Assembly (NCBI GenBank): GCA_017308235.1
Contig: JAFKFL010000034.1
Location: forward strand, 1 to 64,000
Reading direction: 5' to 3'
Source of the DNA: Alphaproteobacteria bacterium
GTDB taxonomy: Bacteria; Pseudomonadota; Alphaproteobacteria; Reyranellales; Reyranellaceae
DNA: 64,000 nucleotides
The notes under the pieces were generated by a model that saw nothing but the letters and a program-made list of their open reading frames with translations, was not told the origin of the DNA and did not search any database. Below are positions 1 to 7,315 of this stretch, piece after piece. How positions within the stretch are numbered: the stretch's first letter is position 1; every line of letters starts with the position of its first letter. A program made the position numbers and the translations under genes.

Positions 1-328
1 TGATCTCAGCGTGGTCGAGCACATCTCGACACGCGTCGCAGTGATGTACCTCGGGCGGGTTGTCGAGATCGCGCCGTCGCGTGACCTCTACGACAAGCCG
101 CTGCATCCTTATACCGAGGCGCTTCTGTCCGCGGTGCCGATCCCCGATCCGACCGTGAAGCGCAAGCGCATCATGTTGCAGGGGGACGTTCCCAATCCCA
201 TTCATCCGCCATCGGGCTGCCATTTCCATACACGCTGCCCAATCGCCCGGCCCGACTGTGCGCAACGCGATCCCGAGCTACGCGAAAGCCGCCCCGGCCA
301 TTGGGTCGCCTGCCATTATCGCGGATAG
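1..328 (+). CDS. Peptide ABC transporter ATP-binding protein, C-terminal part (DppF/OppF type)
   Basis: The window opens inside this gene; the reading frame starts at base 2 and ends with TAG at 326-328. The first visible residues, DLSVVEHI, follow directly on the H-loop of an ABC ATPase, so the Walker motifs lie to the left of the window. The rest is the oligopeptide/dipeptide-specific C-terminal extension: HPYTEALLSAVPIPDP, then a Cys-containing GCHFHTRCP...C block typical of the oligo_HPY domain. It would energise import of peptides or related solutes at the cytoplasmic face of the inner membrane. The partner permeases and binding protein are not visible. Family assignment is firm; the substrate cannot be told. 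Confidence 0.93.
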   Translation, partial: DLSVVEHISTRVAVMYLGRVVEIAPSRDLYDKPLHPYTEALLSAVPIPDPTVKRKRIMLQGDVPNPIHPPSGCHFHTRCPIARPDCAQRDPELRESRPGHWVACHYRG

Positions 329-331
329 CGC

Positions 332-1042
332 CTAGATCTTCGGCGTGTACCGGGTGAGGTCGTCGGTGCCCAGGCGCTTCTCGATCGCCTCGACTTTCTT
401 GACCGTCTGCTCGAAGCCGTCGGCACCGAACCGTGCCAGCTCTTCCTTCTCGAAGGTCTCGCCGAGCGCGTCAAACTCGTTGGGCGTCACCAGGCCGCGC
501 AGCGTGGGAAAGATGTCGGTATCCTCACGCGCCGCATGCGGCTGGTAGAGCGTGATTGAAGCTGTCATCGCGTCGATCATGGTCTTGCGGCGCCCGCTGT
601 CGGTGCGGGTGGTCGGCGCGACCTGCAGGATTTGGTCCGTGAGCTTCCGTCCCGCCGCATGTTGCGCGATCAGCACCTCGACGAGCGGGACCATTCGCCC
701 GGCTTTCTTGAAGCGGGGAAAGAGATGATTCTCTTCGAGCTTCTCATGGTAGTCGTGGATGAAATCGCGCATCGTCTCCGCCGCGTCCACGAAGATGGCT
801 GATTCCATATCCTCGCCCTGGCCGAGGCGTCGCACGCCTGCTTGATAGATGAGAAGGATGCGGCGGAGCACACCATGCTCGCGCATCAGATCCTCTGTCG
901 GCGGGACGGGTGCCTCGGCTTCGGCTTTCGTGCCGATGCCCTTGCCACGTTCGTCCGCGAGGGCCGGCAGGACGGGGACAAAGCCGCAGGCCGCGACGGC
1001 ACCGAAGAGCCATCGGCGATGCCGATCGACGTCATTATTCAT
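332..1042 (-). CDS. Secreted hemerythrin (HHE) domain protein
   Basis: A 236-residue protein. The N-terminus has a twin-arginine-like stretch (RHRRWLFGAVAACG) and an ALA cleavage site near residue 29, so export to the periplasm, perhaps by Tat, is likely. The rest is a four-helix hemerythrin-type domain with candidate di-iron ligands H56, H96/H99, E103/E104, H106, H128, H169 and E173, in the order usual for HHE proteins. Such proteins bind O2, NO or iron; the actual role here is unknown. A strong Shine-Dalgarno sequence (GAAGGAGG) stands about 6 bases before the ATG at 1042. It lies tail-to-tail with the ABC ATPase gene, only 3 bases apart. Confidence 0.85.
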   Translation of the reverse strand: MNNDVDRHRRWLFGAVAACGFVPVLPALADERGKGIGTKAEAEAPVPPTEDLMREHGVLRRILLIYQAGVRRLGQGEDMESAIFVDAAETMRDFIHDYHEKLEENHLFPRFKKAGRMVPLVEVLIAQHAAGRKLTDQILQVAPTTRTDSGRRKTMIDAMTASITLYQPHAAREDTDIFPTLRGLVTPNEFDALGETFEKEELARFGADGFEQTVKKVEAIEKRLGTDDLTRYTPKI

Positions 1043-1115
1043 GACAGCCTCCTTCGCTGACGTTGCGATGCGTCAAAGGAGGAACGTTGGGCTTTTATAA
1101 TGGGTTGCACATGAA

Positions 1116-1202
1116 TGGTACCCGCTGCCGGACTCGAACCGGCACGGCCTTGCGGCCTCAGGATTTTAAGTCCTGTATGTCTACCAATTCCATCAAGCGG
1201 GC
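1116..1202 (-). tRNA. tRNA-Leu (anticodon UAA)
   Basis: Read on the minus strand, the 87-nt segment folds as a class II tRNA. The acceptor stem GCCCGCU pairs with AGCGGGU. The D-loop contains GGAAUUGGUAGAC. The anticodon stem is CAGGA/UCCUG around loop CUUAAAA (anticodon UAA). The long variable arm is GGCC-GCAA-GGCC, the T-arm carries GGUUCGAGUCC, and CCA is genomically encoded at 1116-1118. The long variable arm and anticodon both specify leucine. The gene lies between the hemerythrin gene and a hypothetical gene and reads in their direction. Confidence 0.97.
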
Positions 1203-1218
1203 ATTCGACGCGGGCAGA

Positions 1219-1557
1219 TTAGCGCTTTTCGGCCTTATGCTGCACGAGGTCGAGCAGGCCCTTGGTGAGCATTGCGAGCTTCTGCGTCTGGGTGCGCACC
1301 AGCTCCGATTGCTGGCCTGCTGCATGTTGGGGGGCAAGCTCGAGGTTGGAGAGGATCGTCATGCAGTCCTTCCAGACCCGGCTGCGCACCGCATCGGTGT
1401 CCGAATCGAAGCCATAGGGTTCATTCAAACGTTCCTGGCAGCGATGCAGCGTCGCCAGCAGCCGCTTGTCGGCCTCGGCTGAGTCGGGCATCTCGACAAA
1501 TTCATGGGCCGCGCGTTCGATATCGACGAGCGCTGCGACAAGCTCGCTTACTTCCAC
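1219..1557 (-). CDS. Hypothetical protein, 112 aa, mostly helical
   Basis: I do not recognise this protein. It is 112 residues, acidic in its first half and predicted from composition to be all-alpha (many Leu, Ala, Glu, Gln). It has no signal peptide, no membrane segment and only one cysteine. It is transcribed leftward, 49 bases downstream of the bufferin partner gene (which ends at 1607) and just upstream of tRNA-Leu. It could be the last gene of the bufferin operon or independent. The coding call rests on length, codon-position GC bias and the empty opposite strand. Confidence 0.6.
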   Translation of the reverse strand: MEVSELVAALVDIERAAHEFVEMPDSAEADKRLLATLHRCQERLNEPYGFDSDTDAVRSRVWKDCMTILSNLELAPQHAAGQQSELVRTQTQKLAMLTKGLLDLVQHKAEKR

Positions 1558-1606
1558 ACTTTACTCCTGGGCACGCTGCATGATGGACGAGATGCCGGCG
1601 GCGCTG

Positions 1607-2416
1607 CTAGTGACGAAACGACCCGATCATCCCTTCTTCGACCCATCCGCGCAGCAGCCCGGCCGCGCGGGCCGGCGCCTGCTCCTCGCCCGCGGAGGGA
1701 ATAAGACATTCGCACAGCTCGGGGAAGGGCCGTTCCTCCATGAGGACAGCAAGCATCGTCGCCTCGTCTGTCGCCAGCGAGCGGAAATTCGACGTGAGCT
1801 GTGGCCGCCAGATCACCCAGGGCGTCGGCGCATCGGCCCTTGCGACCTCGAGGTTGCCGGCTTCCTGCTCATCTCGTTGCTGCCAGGCGCGCGGCACATC
1901 GAAGTCGAACGACAGCACACGCAGCGAGGGGAGCCTCGTGAAGGCCAGGGTCTCCCAGGCCTCGGCTGGCAGATCGATCAGCGTCTGGGCGACGATCGGG
2001 CTGGCGTCAGCCGAATCGAAGGCGTCGCCCAGCGCCCATTCGAAGCGCGCCATTTCGGCGACGGCGGGTGAGCCGTTGAAAGGCGGCGTTCTGGCCAGGA
2101 AATCCGCCAGGTCCTTGCCGAACCAGCGGACCGAAGGATGATGCGACGGATGCGCGGCGATGTAAGCACGGGCCATGTAGTCGAAGTCGGCGGGGCCTGC
2201 CATCGCCATCACGCCAGGATAGTCGTTCGTCAGCACCTCGATCAGGCGCAGCGCATATCCGTCGCGATAGACGTCGAGCAGTGTGACGCGATCGGCCTTG
2301 CGCGTGTCGCGTACCGAGGCGGCAAATCGGTTGTTGCTGGACAGCAGATAGTCCTGGAACGCGCGCTGTAAGTCAGCGAGAGAGCCAGCATTCGTCGTCG
2401 GAGCGCCAAGGCTCAT
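1607..2416 (-). CDS. bufC: DUF2063 protein, bufferin maturation partner (BufC/HvfC type)
   Basis: A 269-residue soluble protein. Its N-terminal half (about residues 14-105, LQRAFQDYLLSSNN..., then YRDGYALRLIEVL..DYPG) matches the DUF2063 putative DNA-binding domain family that almost always follows a DUF692 gene. In RiPP systems of this kind the DUF2063 protein is the partner that presents the precursor to the MNIO enzyme; that role comes from family knowledge. The ATG at 2414-2416 overlaps the stop of the upstream maturase gene by 4 bases (ATGA), which implies translational coupling. The region after about residue 110 is the usual variable C-terminal domain. Confidence 0.85.
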   Translation of the reverse strand: MSLGAPTTNAGSLADLQRAFQDYLLSSNNRFAASVRDTRKADRVTLLDVYRDGYALRLIEVLTNDYPGVMAMAGPADFDYMARAYIAAHPSHHPSVRWFGKDLADFLARTPPFNGSPAVAEMARFEWALGDAFDSADASPIVAQTLIDLPAEAWETLAFTRLPSLRVLSFDFDVPRAWQQRDEQEAGNLEVARADAPTPWVIWRPQLTSNFRSLATDEATMLAVLMEERPFPELCECLIPSAGEEQAPARAAGLLRGWVEEGMIGSFRH

Positions 2417-3255
2417 TCGGCCGCCTCGGGTGCGCGCTCCTGCGCCACTCGCGCGGCGATTTCGCGCGCCATGTCCAGCTCGGCCAGCAGCTCGGCATAA
2501 GGCGGGATATTGGCATCCCGTTCGATCATGGTCGGCACGCTGGGAAACAATCGCACCGCTTCTGCATAGAGCTCCCAGACGTCCGGAATGATCGGGTGGT
2601 CGTGTGTGTCGATGATATGCGTGCCCTTATGGAGGTGGCCGGCAAGGTGGAATTGCCGCACGCGTGCCGCCGGCATGGCCCGAAGAAAGGCACGGGCGTC
2701 GAACTCGTGATTGAAGGCGCTTACATAGACATTGTTGACGTCGAGCAAGAGCTCGCAGTCGGCGCGCTGGGCAAGAGCGGCGATGAAGTCCCATTCGGTG
2801 AGCTCGGACGCGGCATAAGTGACATAGCTCGATACGTTCTCCAGCACCAGTCGTCGCCCGAGATGGTCCTGCACGCGCATCACCCGCTCGGTGACGTGGT
2901 CCAGCGCCTCCTCGGTATAGGGGAGCGGTAGCAGGTCGTGCATGTTGACGCCGCGCAGGCCGGTGAAGCAGAGGTGATCGGAGACCCACATCGGCTCGAT
3001 CCGGTTCACCAGTACCTTCAGTTCGTCGAGATAGCGCAGGTCCAGCGGATCGATCGAGCCGATCGACAGTGACACGCCGTGCATCGCCATCTGGTAGTCG
3101 CGGCGAAAGGTGTCGAGCCATTGCAGGGGGTTGCCGCCCGGAACCATGTAGTTCTCGGACAGCACTTCGAACCAACTCACCTTGCCGGGGTTGGCGGCGA
3201 TCTCCTCGTAGTGGTCGGGGCGAAGGCCCAGCCCGAAATCGACCCGCGGTGACAT
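2413..3255 (-). CDS. bufB: DUF692/MNIO-family peptide maturase (BufB type)
   Basis: A 280-residue TIM-barrel protein of the multinuclear non-heme iron oxidase family (DUF692). Conserved metal-site residues are visible: H59 in MHGVSLSIGS, D93-H94, E139-N140, D172/N174/N175 in LLDVNNVYVSA, H203 and H207 in FHLAGH, the HDH at 218-220, and E245. Family members such as MbnB, BufB and HvfB oxidatively modify cysteines of small Cys-rich precursors into thiooxazole or oxazolone-type groups that bind copper. The gene lies 103 bases downstream of the third Cys-rich precursor and overlaps the DUF2063 partner by 4 bases. The operon layout therefore fits a bufferin system. Exact chemistry and metal are inferred. 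Confidence 0.92.
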   Translation of the reverse strand: MSPRVDFGLGLRPDHYEEIAANPGKVSWFEVLSENYMVPGGNPLQWLDTFRRDYQMAMHGVSLSIGSIDPLDLRYLDELKVLVNRIEPMWVSDHLCFTGLRGVNMHDLLPLPYTEEALDHVTERVMRVQDHLGRRLVLENVSSYVTYAASELTEWDFIAALAQRADCELLLDVNNVYVSAFNHEFDARAFLRAMPAARVRQFHLAGHLHKGTHIIDTHDHPIIPDVWELYAEAVRLFPSVPTMIERDANIPPYAELLAELDMAREIAARVAQERAPEAAE

Positions 3256-3301
3256 GGCTACAGTCTAGCTCCGAATGCCGGCGCTCGCCGTGAAAAGGAA
3301 C

Positions 3302-3325
3302 GGGCGCCAGGAGGTCCTGACGCCC
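3302..3325 (-). promoter_or_regulatory. Strong hairpin between precursor and maturase genes (attenuator or mRNA stabiliser)
   Basis: The minus-strand transcript contains an 11-bp stem, GGGCGTCAGGA pairing with TCCTGGCGCCC with one G-U pair and a 2-base loop (more likely 10 bp with 4 bases). It is followed by GTTCCTTTTC, a weak U-rich tail. It sits between the stop of the last precursor gene (3359) and the start of the maturase gene (3255). By position it could act as a partial terminator or 3'-end stabiliser that keeps precursor mRNA in excess over maturase mRNA. That function is inference. Confidence 0.6.
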
Positions 3326-3358
3326 GCCGCTTCGTGCCGGTGCAAACCGGCGTGATGA

Positions 3359-3598
3359 TCAGTTCTTGGGCGGGTTTTGCTGCAGGACAATACATTCAGC
3401 CGCCGAGTGGACCGACACCCAACCCTTGCCCTTGCAGGCGTTCTGCCCCTTGCAGGAATTTGCCGCCGATTTGCACGCACTCTGCCCCTTGCAGGCATTG
3501 ACCCCTTTGCAGTCCTTGGTCGCGTATTGCGCACTCGCTGAGAAAGCGCTTGCCGCAAACACGACGGCGGCGGTGGCGACGACTGTTTTGATTTGCAT
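3359..3598 (-). CDS. bufA2: Bufferin-type Cys-rich precursor peptide, copy 3
   Basis: A 79-residue secreted peptide. The ATG at 3598 was chosen because GGGAGGAG lies 5 bases upstream; the longer open frame to 3820 has no such site. A signal peptide (about residues 1-23, ending SASA-Q) precedes a mature part with six cysteines spaced C-x5-C-x5-C-x6-C-x5-C-x13-C, built on CKGxNAC / CKGQSAC repeats. This spacing is identical in the two upstream copies. The pattern resembles periplasmic bufferin metallophores of the BufA2 type, which are modified by the neighbouring DUF692 enzyme and bind copper. The subfamily label is from memory. Confidence 0.85.
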   Translation of the reverse strand: MQIKTVVATAAVVFAASAFSASAQYATKDCKGVNACKGQSACKSAANSCKGQNACKGKGWVSVHSAAECIVLQQNPPKN

Positions 3599-3731
3599 TG
3601 GTCTCCTCCCTATTTTTTGCAGGACAGCCCTGCAATTTCGGCACGATAGCGCACATGCATCTGGTCTGCATATGTATTTTTCGCCATGCGCAGGGAAGAG
3701 TTGAGATTCGACACAGGGGTCTGACGCGACA

Positions 3732-3760
3732 AGGGCGCCGCCGGCTTCCCGGGGCGCCCT
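3732..3760 (-). promoter_or_regulatory. GC-rich hairpin downstream of precursor copy 2
   Basis: The stem AGGGCGCC pairs with GGCGCCCT and is extended by CCGG/CCGG with a single bulged base and a 4-base loop, giving 12 pairs. It starts about 20 bases after the stop of precursor copy 2 (3780) on the transcribed strand. There is no U-run behind it, so it is more likely an mRNA-stabilising or pausing element than a full terminator. A similar hairpin follows copy 3. Confidence 0.5.
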
Positions 3761-3779
3761 CTCTCGATTCGCGTCCGAG

Positions 3780-4049
3780 TTAGAAGTTGGTCGGTGAACC
3801 GCCCGCAGCCTGGCATTCAAGCCGGCTCTTGGATTCTACCCAGCCCTGGCCCTTGCAAGCATTCTGTCCCTTGCAGGCATTGGAAGCCGACTTGCACGCG
3901 CTCTGACCCTTGCAAGCATTGGCTCCCTTGCAGGCAAGCGAGTCACTGCCAAACGACGGGCTGCTTGGGGTCTGGGCGCTGACCACGGATGCGATCAGCG
4001 TTCCCGCCGCAAACGCGCTCGCTGCGGCTACCATCAATGATTTCTTCAT
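3780..4049 (-). CDS. bufA2: Bufferin-type Cys-rich precursor peptide, copy 2
   Basis: An 89-residue secreted peptide with a signal sequence (MKKSLMVAAASAFAAG..., cleavage near SVVSA-Q at about residue 25). A short Ser/Pro-rich linker not present in the other copies follows, then the same six-cysteine core C-x5-C-x5-C-x6-C-x5-C-x13-C with CKGANAC and CKGQNAC units. The start is supported by GAGGGAG about 8 bases upstream. It is the middle of three tandem precursor genes read leftward, 181 bases from copy 3 and 207 bases from copy 1. It is the presumed substrate of the DUF692 maturase encoded downstream. Confidence 0.84.
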   Translation of the reverse strand: MKKSLMVAAASAFAAGTLIASVVSAQTPSSPSFGSDSLACKGANACKGQSACKSASNACKGQNACKGQGWVESKSRLECQAAGGSPTNF

Positions 4050-4256
4050 GCGACTGCTCCCTCGAAATTTTCACGTCTTGTAGTGACCGCAACGTGAAGA
4101 GTTATGAGTCTATCGGGGGGTATGCAGACATCTGATCACTTGCGCGTGTCATCAGCAGCTAAACCATCACGTGCAAGTGATGTTGCTTTGCACCTCAGCA
4201 TGGCAGGCCTGCGGATCGCTTGCGCTCTTTCTGAAGTTTGAACGCCGAGCGATTCG

Positions 4257-4496
4257 TCAGAGTACTTTGCCACCCTTCGACGTGCATTCGCTCTCGCTGC
4301 TGACTTCGCTCCAGCCCAGCCCCTTGCACGAGTTCTGTCCTTTGCAGGACGACGAAGCCGTCTTGCAGGCGCTCGTGCCCTTGCACGAGTTGACGCCTGC
4401 ACATTTCACACGGGTTGCGGCGGACACATCGGCCACTACGGCGGCCGTGGCAAACAACGCGGCTGCAGAAGCGATGATCAGATGGCGTTTAGTCAT
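4257..4496 (-). CDS. bufA2: Bufferin-type Cys-rich precursor peptide, copy 1
   Basis: A 79-residue secreted peptide with a signal sequence ending VSAA near residue 27, then the six-cysteine core in the same spacing as copies 2 and 3. It is the most diverged copy: the first unit is CAGVNSC instead of CKGxNAC, and KG is replaced at several positions (CKGTSAC, CKTASSSC). GGGGAG lies 6 bases before the ATG at 4496. It is the promoter-proximal gene of the array. The operon promoter should be in the 85 bases to the FAD oxidoreductase gene, but I could not identify convincing -35/-10 boxes there. Confidence 0.84.
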   Translation of the reverse strand: MTKRHLIIASAAALFATAAVVADVSAATRVKCAGVNSCKGTSACKTASSSCKGQNSCKGLGWSEVSSESECTSKGGKVL

Positions 4497-4581
4497 GTCG
4501 ATCTCCCCGACAGGTCAGCATCTTGCCTGCAGCCGCAAAGATCGAGAAGTCAGACCTTGGCGAGAAGGCGTGACTGCGCAG

Positions 4582-5718
4582 TCACTGTAGCGTGAGACGG
4601 CGGGGCGAAAGAGCGGTCTCCCTGACGCCGAGCTCGGTAATGTCGGCAGGCAGTCCCTGGCCAAGCGCCAGGCTGGTGGCGAGACGGCCGGCCGCGGCGC
4701 CGGTCTGGATGCCATACCCGCCCTGGCCGGCGAGCCAGAAGAAGCCGGGGATCGCGTCGTCGTAGCCGACCACCAGGTTTTTGTCCGCAACGAAGCTGCG
4801 CAGGCCCGCCCACTTGTTCTTGATCCGGCGGATCTGCAGGGTCGTCGCGGTCTCTATGCGATCGACGGCGATGGCGATGTCCATCTCTTCGGGCTGGGCA
4901 TCGCAGGGGGGCGAAGGCGTCTCGTCCGCGGGCGAGGCGAGGAACTGGCCGACCTCGGGTTTGAAGTAAAAGGTCTCATCGAAGTCGATAGCCATCGGCA
5001 GATGATCGATCGCAAGCCCGGCGGGCGAGTCGAAGGTGAAAGCCGTCCGTCGCTTTGGCACCAGGCCGACGGGCTTGGCGCCGGCCAGTCCCGCCAGCAC
5101 GTCGGCCCACGCGCCTGATGCGTTCACGATGTTGGCTGCGGTGATCGGCTCGCCATCCCGCAGGCCGATCAACCAGCGATTGTCCTTGCGCTCGAGACGG
5201 ATGACCTCTGCGTTGAGGCGCAGCAGCGCGCCGGCGGCTCGCGCGCCACGCAGGAAGCCGCCGTGAATGGCGGCGACGTCCATGTCGTCCGCCTCCGGCT
5301 CGAAGAGCGCACCGCCTTGCACGGCCTCCGGTTTGAACAACGGCATCCGTCGCAACACCTCTGCGGGGTCGAGCCAACGCACGCTCGGCACCAGCTTGGC
5401 ATACTCAGTAGCCGCTGCGCGGATCGCGGTCTCCTGATCGGCGCGACCGGCGATCAATGCGCCCCGCGGCGTGAGCAAGGGATGATCGGCAAAGCCCTGT
5501 GGCGGCCGGCGGTAGAAGCGGCCGGAGGCGACCGTGATGGCGCGGATCTCCGCGGAGCCATAGGTCTCCGAATGCAGGGCGGCCGAGCGACCGGTCGTGT
5601 GATAGGCGGCGACATGTTCTCGCTCGAGAATGACCACGCGTTTTTGCGGAGCGAGATGATAGGCGGCGGAGACACCGGCAATGCCGGCGCCGACAATGGC
5701 GAAATCGAATTCCTGCAT
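4582..5718 (-). CDS. FAD-dependent oxidoreductase, DadA/glycine oxidase family
   Basis: A 378-residue flavoenzyme. The N-terminus FDFAIVGAGIAGVSAAYHLA is the dinucleotide-binding GxGxxG fold for FAD. The C-terminal part contains GYDDAIPGFFWLAGQGGYG, the usual second FAD contact of the D-amino acid dehydrogenase/glycine oxidase (DAO) family. The enzyme should oxidise an amino or imino acid or a related secondary amine; the substrate is not evident. The ATG at 5718 is preferred over a TTG at 5733 because it begins five residues before the FAD fold, though neither has a good ribosome site. It is divergent from the acyl-CoA ligase gene with about 48 bases between them. Confidence 0.88.
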   Translation of the reverse strand: MQEFDFAIVGAGIAGVSAAYHLAPQKRVVILEREHVAAYHTTGRSAALHSETYGSAEIRAITVASGRFYRRPPQGFADHPLLTPRGALIAGRADQETAIRAAATEYAKLVPSVRWLDPAEVLRRMPLFKPEAVQGGALFEPEADDMDVAAIHGGFLRGARAAGALLRLNAEVIRLERKDNRWLIGLRDGEPITAANIVNASGAWADVLAGLAGAKPVGLVPKRRTAFTFDSPAGLAIDHLPMAIDFDETFYFKPEVGQFLASPADETPSPPCDAQPEEMDIAIAVDRIETATTLQIRRIKNKWAGLRSFVADKNLVVGYDDAIPGFFWLAGQGGYGIQTGAAAGRLATSLALGQGLPADITELGVRETALSPRRLTLQ

Positions 5719-5766
5719 GAGCCCACATTGCAAGGTCGTTGCTTACCCTGCAATAGTCCGACGGAC

Positions 5767-7287
5767 ATGAATATCGCCCATCTGCTGCTCGGGTCCTCGC
5801 AGGAATTCCGCGACCATGTCGCGTTGGCGCGCGGCGGCACGGCGCATCTCAGCTACCGCGATCTGTGGCGCAAGGCCTCGGTGATGAGCACGTATCTTCG
5901 TGCGCGCTTCGGCCTGGTGCCTGGCGATCGCGTCGCTTTTGCGCTCGCCAACTGTGTCGAGGCGATCGAGGTCATGTACGCGATCTGGCACGCGGGTCTT
6001 TGCGCTGTTCCGATGAACGCCAAGCTGCACGCCAAGGAATTCGCCTTCATCCTCGAGAATTCGGGGGCCAAGATCTGCTTCGTGACCCCCGACCTCGCGA
6101 CCACCATCGCGGAGGCGGCGAAGGAGGCGCCGGCGCTGAAGGAGATCATCGACGTCACGACCCGGCCCTACGCCCTCATGGCGGTGAGCGACCCCAGCCC
6201 GATGGCGGACTGCGCGCCGGAGGATCCGGCCTGGTTGTTCTATACGTCGGGCACGACCGGACGGCCGAAGGGGGCAACGCTCACCCATCGCAATCTCCTG
6301 GCGATGACGCTCAACTACTATGCCGACGTCGATCGGCCAGTCGCCGGCGGATCGATGGTGCATGCGGCGCCGATCAGCCACGGCTCGGGTTTGTGGAATT
6401 TCCCCATGCTGGCTCGCGGCGTCGTTCAGGTCTTCCCCGAAAGCGGCAAGTACGACGTGGCCGAGACGGTCGAACTCATGAACCGCTGGCCCGACTGCAG
6501 CATCTTCCTGGCGCCCACCATGGTGAAGCGGCTGGTTGAGCATCCGGCGGCAGGCGATCTTCGACCGGGTGCCCTGCGGCTCATCACCTACGGCGGCGCG
6601 CCGATGTATGTAAGCGACCTCAAGCGCGCGATGGGGGCGCTGGGAAACGTCCTCTGTCAGCTTTACGGTCAGGGCGAGAGCCCAATGACCATCACGCATC
6701 TCTCGCGTGAGATACACGCGCTCAGCGATCATCCGCGCTGGGAGGCGCGGCTCGCCTCGGCCGGCGTTGCCGACACCTGCGTTGAGGTGCGGGTGGTCGA
6801 CGAGACGGGGCAATCGCTGCCGGCTGGCGAGGTCGGGGAGATCATCGTCAAAGGCGACACGGTGATGTCGGGTTACTGGAATAATCCGGAGGCGACAGCC
6901 AGATCGCTGCGCAAAGGCTGGCTGTGGACCGGCGATGTCGGCGCTTTCGACCAGGACGGCTTCCTGACACTCAAGGACCGCTCGAAGGACATGATCATCT
7001 CGGGCGGCAGCAACATCTATCCGCGCGAGATCGAGGATGTATTGAACCTCCATCCCGGCGTCGCCGAGTGTTCCGTGGTCGGTCGGCCGCATGCGGAATG
7101 GGGCGAGGAAGTGGTGGCATTCGTCGTTGCCCGGCCAGGTACTGCGCTCACGGCAGCCGAGCTCGACCGGCTCTGCCTCGACAATATCGCGCGCTTCAAG
7201 CGGCCCAAGGATTATCGATTCATCGAAGCCTTGCCCAAGAACAACTACGGCAAGATTCTCAAGACGGAGCTGCGGGCTCTGCTATAG
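5767..7287 (+). CDS. AMP-dependent acyl-CoA synthetase/ligase
   Basis: A 506-residue member of the ANL superfamily. It shows the A3 phosphate loop (FYTSGTTGRPKGATLTHRN), A5 (YGQGESP), A7/A8 (WTGDVGAFDQDGF...DRSKDMIISGGSNIYP) and the C-terminal catalytic lysine block (LPKNNYGKI). It activates a carboxylic acid as acyl-AMP and transfers it to CoA in the cytoplasm; medium-chain or aromatic acids are typical for this type, but the substrate is not determinable here. The ATG at 5767 gives the standard family N-terminus; a much longer upstream open frame is opposite the oxidoreductase gene and is ignored. A dienelactone hydrolase gene follows after 28 bases. Confidence 0.93.
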   Translation: MNIAHLLLGSSQEFRDHVALARGGTAHLSYRDLWRKASVMSTYLRARFGLVPGDRVAFALANCVEAIEVMYAIWHAGLCAVPMNAKLHAKEFAFILENSGAKICFVTPDLATTIAEAAKEAPALKEIIDVTTRPYALMAVSDPSPMADCAPEDPAWLFYTSGTTGRPKGATLTHRNLLAMTLNYYADVDRPVAGGSMVHAAPISHGSGLWNFPMLARGVVQVFPESGKYDVAETVELMNRWPDCSIFLAPTMVKRLVEHPAAGDLRPGALRLITYGGAPMYVSDLKRAMGALGNVLCQLYGQGESPMTITHLSREIHALSDHPRWEARLASAGVADTCVEVRVVDETGQSLPAGEVGEIIVKGDTVMSGYWNNPEATARSLRKGWLWTGDVGAFDQDGFLTLKDRSKDMIISGGSNIYPREIEDVLNLHPGVAECSVVGRPHAEWGEEVVAFVVARPGTALTAAELDRLCLDNIARFKRPKDYRFIEALPKNNYGKILKTELRALL

Positions 7288-7315
7288 GGTCGCTCTCAGG
7301 AGAGAGGAGGAAAGC

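Noticed and set aside
1093..1101. TTTTATAAT, a possible -10 element near tRNA-Leu
   Set aside because: It reads on the plus strand, where no gene follows it; no -35 element at proper spacing was found, and the genes here are on the minus strand.
4165..4182. CATCAC/GTGATG stem between precursor copies 1 and 2
   Set aside because: Only six base pairs with a 6-base loop and no U-run, much weaker than the two hairpins reported for the operon.
5743..7092. 449-residue open frame on the minus strand opposite the acyl-CoA ligase
   Set aside because: It lies in the shadow of a clear ANL enzyme with all motifs; its composition (His/Arg-rich, no motif) is what strong GC bias gives on the antisense strand.
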